Assembly: GCA_030278955.1 (NCBI GenBank) | Contig: JAOANR010000006.1 | Coordinates: 10,563,915 to 10,627,914, forward strand | Reading direction: 5' to 3' | DNA from: Hygrophila difformis | Taxonomy: Eukaryota; Streptophyta; Magnoliopsida; Lamiales; Acanthaceae | Length of the DNA stretch: 64,000 nucleotides | Shown: positions 60,057 through 64,000 of the stretch, one piece after another | Position numbering within the stretch: position 1 is the stretch's first letter | Layout: each line of letters starts with the position of its first letter | Position numbers and translations under genes: made by a program | The notes under the pieces: model-generated | Seen by the model: the letters and a program-made list of their open reading frames with translations, nothing else | Database searches by the model: none | Told to the model about the DNA's origin: nothing

Positions 60057-63000
60057 TCATAGAGTAACTAAAAGGCCACCATTTACTGTAAAATTGTCTG
60101 AGAACTTCACTGAAGGAAGCAACCATTCTGTTGAAAAGGTAGGGTGGTGATTCTGATGCTTGCTTTCATTATCTGATCAACAGGTAAGCAGTAAGGAGAA
60201 TAGTAGTATCATGTATTAACAGGGATAAAAAAGGAAACCAGAAGTGTGTTTAAATGGAGTTCTTGGGTTCAAACCTGGAGGTCGTAGGAAAATTCTGTGT
60301 GAGACAAAAGACTGCGCGGCAGGGTAAAAGTTGTTGAGTCAATTTGAGTAGAAAAGTAGAATACGGGAATAATAACTATGGTTGTGCTATTGTAGCCTTG
60401 AGCGAATTTCTTATGTAGGATTGCACATTTAAATTATAAATAGTCCAAACATAGTCATCTTGTCCACATGGAACACACTCTGGCTTCTCTACACTTACGC
60501 AGTTACTTGAGCATGCATTCGAGAAAGAGCTAAGCTCAAAGCGCTATACTATTGGGCGAGCTATGCCTAACACGGCTCTCTGATAAAATGACAACACATA
60601 GCAATAAGGCCCCTTTTCAACGCACTTTATAATTACTGACATGCACCCCCTCAAAGTAGAGCTTTATTGGCTGATTGCTTTGGAGTGTTTTAAAATGGTA
60701 TCCAAACCAAGAAATGAAAAAGGAACAAAGAAAAAGAAAAAGGGGCATATTATTCAAAGAGTCGATTCCTATAAACACCCCACCACACAGTTTGGGGTAA
60801 TATCAGGTCCCTGGGTGCTCTAGCATTGTTCAATTTCTTGATTCCAAATATGGCGTAAAACTCAAAAAAATTGGAGGATTCAATTATGAACAGAAAGATA
60901 TTACCTGCCACACCGATGGCATGTACTCCCGATGAACTCTGGCCTCTGGCACCTTTTCGCCGGATCTTTTTCCTGATTTTCTGAAAGAAGAAACTCATGT
61001 TCAGAGAACAAGCAGGATGAGAAATACATCTAGTACAAGAACAACTTGATGTAAAGTTCAGTATATATATTTACAAAGCAGAAAGGAAAATAGAGCATAT
61101 AAAAAGGTAGTATCCTTCAACAATTCATTCCAATAGAGTAAACTCATAAAATGATCATTGTGCTTGAAAATTATTGCCACACAAATCAAATTTGTTTGTA
61201 TTACTGGAAATGTATCTCCAAGTGGACAATTGATTGCTGTCACCATTCACCAACCTCGTCAATTCAGTTGCTGATTGTTTATCACCAAATGCGGCTGATT
61301 TGGTTGTTAAGACAAGCATGGGATGAACCTGCAGAACCCTCTGAATCTCTTGAACTATGGTTTCTGCCAGAGTCTGAAGAGAGAGGATCTTCCTGTAAAT
61401 AAATGAATAGATTCCATTGAAACATTCATTGATGAAAGTTATCAAATAGAAAAGAAATTCAGAACAGTTCAAGAATGTCTCATTCTGACCATCATCCAAA
61501 CACTAAACCAACTAACAAAATACTGAATATTCCAAGACAAAAATATAAAATGATACCAGAAGAAGCATATTACAAGATGCATTAGATGAATTTAAAAGAG
61601 GAAGAAAGAAGAAAATGCAAAAAAATAAAAAATAAAAAATAAAAAATAAAAAATAAAAAAAATAAAGAAGAAAGAGGATAAAGAGAATCATCAACTCACA
61701 GAAAACCTTATTAGCGAGTAAGATGAACAAAGGAACGTGGATAATATTATTAAAGTTTTTTAACAATGATATTCAAACAAGACACCATTATGAGCCATCA
61801 CCTGTTGTTCCCTGTAGATGAATGCGGTAAAGCACGATCCATCCAGTAAAAGGCTCCAATGCTGTCATCAAAGAATTGCAAGTATCACATAGCTCAATCA
61901 ATTATGCCAAAACAGCAAAAACAATAAATAAACAATCCTTAATCATTAATCAGATGTTCACTGGATTCAGGGACATTTCCGCTTGTCCAAAGCATGTAAC
62001 TTTGTTCTCATATAGTCTCTGGTTACGGATTCAATAATTGCTGCTACCTTGCAGGTTCTATGTGATGGAACATTTCCAAACAAACATAGACATAGGGAAA
62101 GCATTTAAATGTAATAATGTACTAATCTCCAATGTATTTTCCCATTCAATAAAATAGCAATACAAAAGAAAAACTAGAACCAAATCTAATTTAAATAACA
62201 AGGAGACAAAACTAATCCAAGACAAACAAATCACAATCAAATATTCAAACCTTATAATTATACTCAGATCTTATCAACACCTAAAATATAGAAACATCAT
62301 CAGACAAACCTGTCAATCATAAGCATATATACAGCACTACCTTGCTTGTCCTTCTCCTTTCGAAGCCGATTAGGCAATGTCTGCAAAAGAGCGTGAACAA
62401 GAAAAAGTGAACATGCTGAAAGAAAATCGATCAAAAGATAATGATCAAACAGGCCGGCCAATAAATAGCATCACCCCACCTTAAGAGTAGAAAGAAATTC
62501 GAAACTATTGTAACATCTTGTATACAGGAAACGCTTCATACATGCTGTAAACAAATCACTATCATATTCATTCCCATGTTTCTTGACGCTGCTTTTTATC
62601 CCTAATTTTCAGTAAGGAAAAATAAACATTAATGACAGAGTCATCCTCTGAGCAACAGCTCTGGTTTAATCTTAGGTTTGCTCCTTGCTTGTAAACAAAA
62701 ATAATTTACCACTAATCTCAACAATTCGTAACTCCAATGCTCGTGAAAGGCTCAAAACATCGAAACGGCAGTCCAGGTCAACAAACAGCACGGCGCGCTC
62801 CAGCCCTCCACATGGCACGCCTTTCCACTCTTTAGGCAAAATACAATTTATCGCGGCCTAAAGTTGTGATTGAAATGTATCAACTTTGATATCAGCGGGA
62901 GAGAGAGTAAGGGATTGGCGCATGATGATGTTCGATTTTTGAAAACTTTGACCTGGATGAGGATTAGGGTTTTGGCGGAAGGTGAGGGGCCAACAATTTC

Positions 63001-63135
63001 GACGATGTTTCCAACGCGGAAGGGCAAGCGGTGGAGGGGCGGCGGCAAGAGGATGAATGGGCGGTCCGAGAGGATTCCGAGGAGCGCTTCTTCAGCCGTT
63101 TCGTCCACTCTGATCCATGAAAATGCTGACGCCAT
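60057..63135 (-). CDS. XRCC2: DNA repair protein XRCC2 (RAD51 paralogue)
   Basis: Component of the BCDX2 RAD51-paralogue complex in homologous recombination, acting in the nucleus. Minus-strand exons: 63135-62953, 62857-62710, 62601-62480, 62380-62310, 61861-61802, 61392-61255, 60980-60905, 60311-60275 and 60172-60057; all GT-AG with closing phases; 316 residues. The ATG at 63135 is chosen because MASAFSWIRVDETAEE matches plant XRCC2 openings. The Walker A position reads GPSPSAKT (49-56), with Ala where GKT is normal. Walker B-like AVLFVDLD follows (about 83-90). Other matches: AAINCILPKEWKG, IGAFYWMDR, HPMLVLTTKSA, REYMPSVWQ, FVSHRIFL and TEWLLPSVKF near the end. Start codon and 5' leader lie only 57 bp from a Stowaway MITE. 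Confidence 0.94.
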
Positions 63136-63191
63136 TTTCCCCTTTTGCTTGACGACGAGCGGGAACGCAGATTTCCCCAACTATTATTATA

Positions 63192-63656
63192 CTCCCGTCC
63201 GTCCCACGAATTTGGCAACTTTTTTTTTTTTTTTTTTCCACGAATTTTTGCTAATAAACTAAAATAATAGTATAATTTTAATTAGAATTTTAATTTTTAT
63301 CAAATCACATTAAAATATTAACTTTTACTATTCTGCACAAATTCCAATATATTTTTACTTTTCTAAACAAAGTCCCTAGTATTTTTTTAATTCTTAATAT
63401 TTCAAAATTGGTACAAATAAAAATTGTACAAAATACATATTATGAAACTACACGATTAGACGATTCTAACAAGATCATACTTGAATATTTTTCTCTAATT
63501 GTATCATTACATAATATTAAGTCAAATTTATAAACAATATCAAAACTCATTAGAGTTTTAAACACAAAATGTCTATACTACTTTAACTACTAAACCCCAC
63601 TACCTAAATTATCGTGTCCAAAAAAAAAGTGGCCACATTTCGCGGGACGGAGGGAG
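63192..63656. mobile_element. Stowaway MITE upstream of XRCC2
   Basis: A 465-bp element beginning CTCCCGTCCGTCCCACGAA and ending TTCGCGGGACGGAGGGAG, with TA at each side. It carries AGACGATTCTAACAAGATCA (about 63458-63477), the MITE core word in reverse. It lies immediately upstream of XRCC2. Confidence 0.85.
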
Positions 63657-63694
63657 TACTATACAGTGTATACAGTAGTATTAATAGTGTAATA

Positions 63695-63958
63695 CTTCCT
63701 CCATTTTTGAATAACTGCAATATGTTGAAATATGACATTGTTCACACAACACACTTTTAATTTAAAGTTTTATCATAGTTATAGAAGTTAAAATATAGCC
63801 AAGTGAGATCTTGTTAGATTCATCTCGTCATGTCGTTTTTTAATATCGAACTTTTAGAATTTTACATATACCGAACATGAGTTATTAATGGTTTAAAATG
63901 TGCATTGGACTGCATGTTTGATGGGTCGTAGCAATTATAAAAAAAAAAACAGAGAAAG
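63695..63958. mobile_element. Stowaway-like MITE
   Basis: Starts CTTCCTCCATTTTTG and ends AACAGAGAAAG with TA borders. The interior is clearly the same family as 3938-4194 (AAGTTAAAATATAGCCAAGT, ATCTTGTTAGATTC, GGTTTAAAATGTGCATTGGA). Copies at opposite ends of the window show a locally abundant family. Confidence 0.75.
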
Positions 63959-64000
63959 TACAATATTAAATTTTTATAATTTTTTATCGTAACAATTTAA

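Overview
The window is nuclear DNA of a flowering plant, very probably a eudicot. It is AT-rich, with intron-rich genes using GT-AG splice sites, plant-only protein families (SMXL, PAR1, X8/CBM43, a plant-type diacylglycerol kinase) and plant transposons of almost every superfamily. An asterid/Lamiales origin is possible but cannot be shown from the sequence alone.

Seven host genes with full exon models can be built by hand, plus one partial gene. They are: a SMAX1-like protein (minus, 1-1703, running off the left edge); a TrmO-type tRNA methyltransferase (plus, 14628-18536) whose seventh exon is split by a hAT-type insertion; a Mn-type CDF metal transporter of the MTP8-11 group (plus, 35465-37976); a secreted proline-rich X8-domain protein (minus, 43763-44889); a cluster II diacylglycerol kinase with 12 exons (plus, 47583-55715); a small acidic secreted protein with 10-residue repeats (minus, 56788-57589); a PAR1-family secreted protein (plus, 58466-59119); and the RAD51 paralogue XRCC2 with 9 exons (minus, 60057-63135). 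The genes are independent transcription units. The two small secreted proteins are head to head and share an 876-bp upstream region.

The rest is mostly transposons, many with visible target-site duplications (TSDs). Region 1.8-8.4 kb holds a 1.5-kb fold-back element with a 10-bp TSD, two Stowaway-like MITEs, a small hAT MITE and a tRNA-derived SINE. Region 8.4-14.4 kb looks like one large TIR element full of GGTAA-type repeats. A complete mariner-like element (10045-13394) has jumped into it, with an open DD39D transposase gene and a second gene-like ORF on the other strand. Region 22.9-34.9 kb is a nest: an ~860-bp direct duplication flanks a CACTA fragment, and a very young 8.6-kb Ty3/gypsy chromovirus is inserted in the CACTA transposase gene (TSD AACCC). 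Region 38.3-43.4 kb is a 5.1-kb Ty1/copia element (TSD TCATC) whose Gag-Pol frame is cut by one amber codon. More hAT, SINE and Stowaway copies lie in gene introns and flanks.

The least ordinary features are the gene-like ORF inside the mariner-like element, the hAT insertion in the TrmO exon, the repeat-bearing acidic secreted protein, and the recently inserted gypsy copy that nevertheless lacks most of gag.
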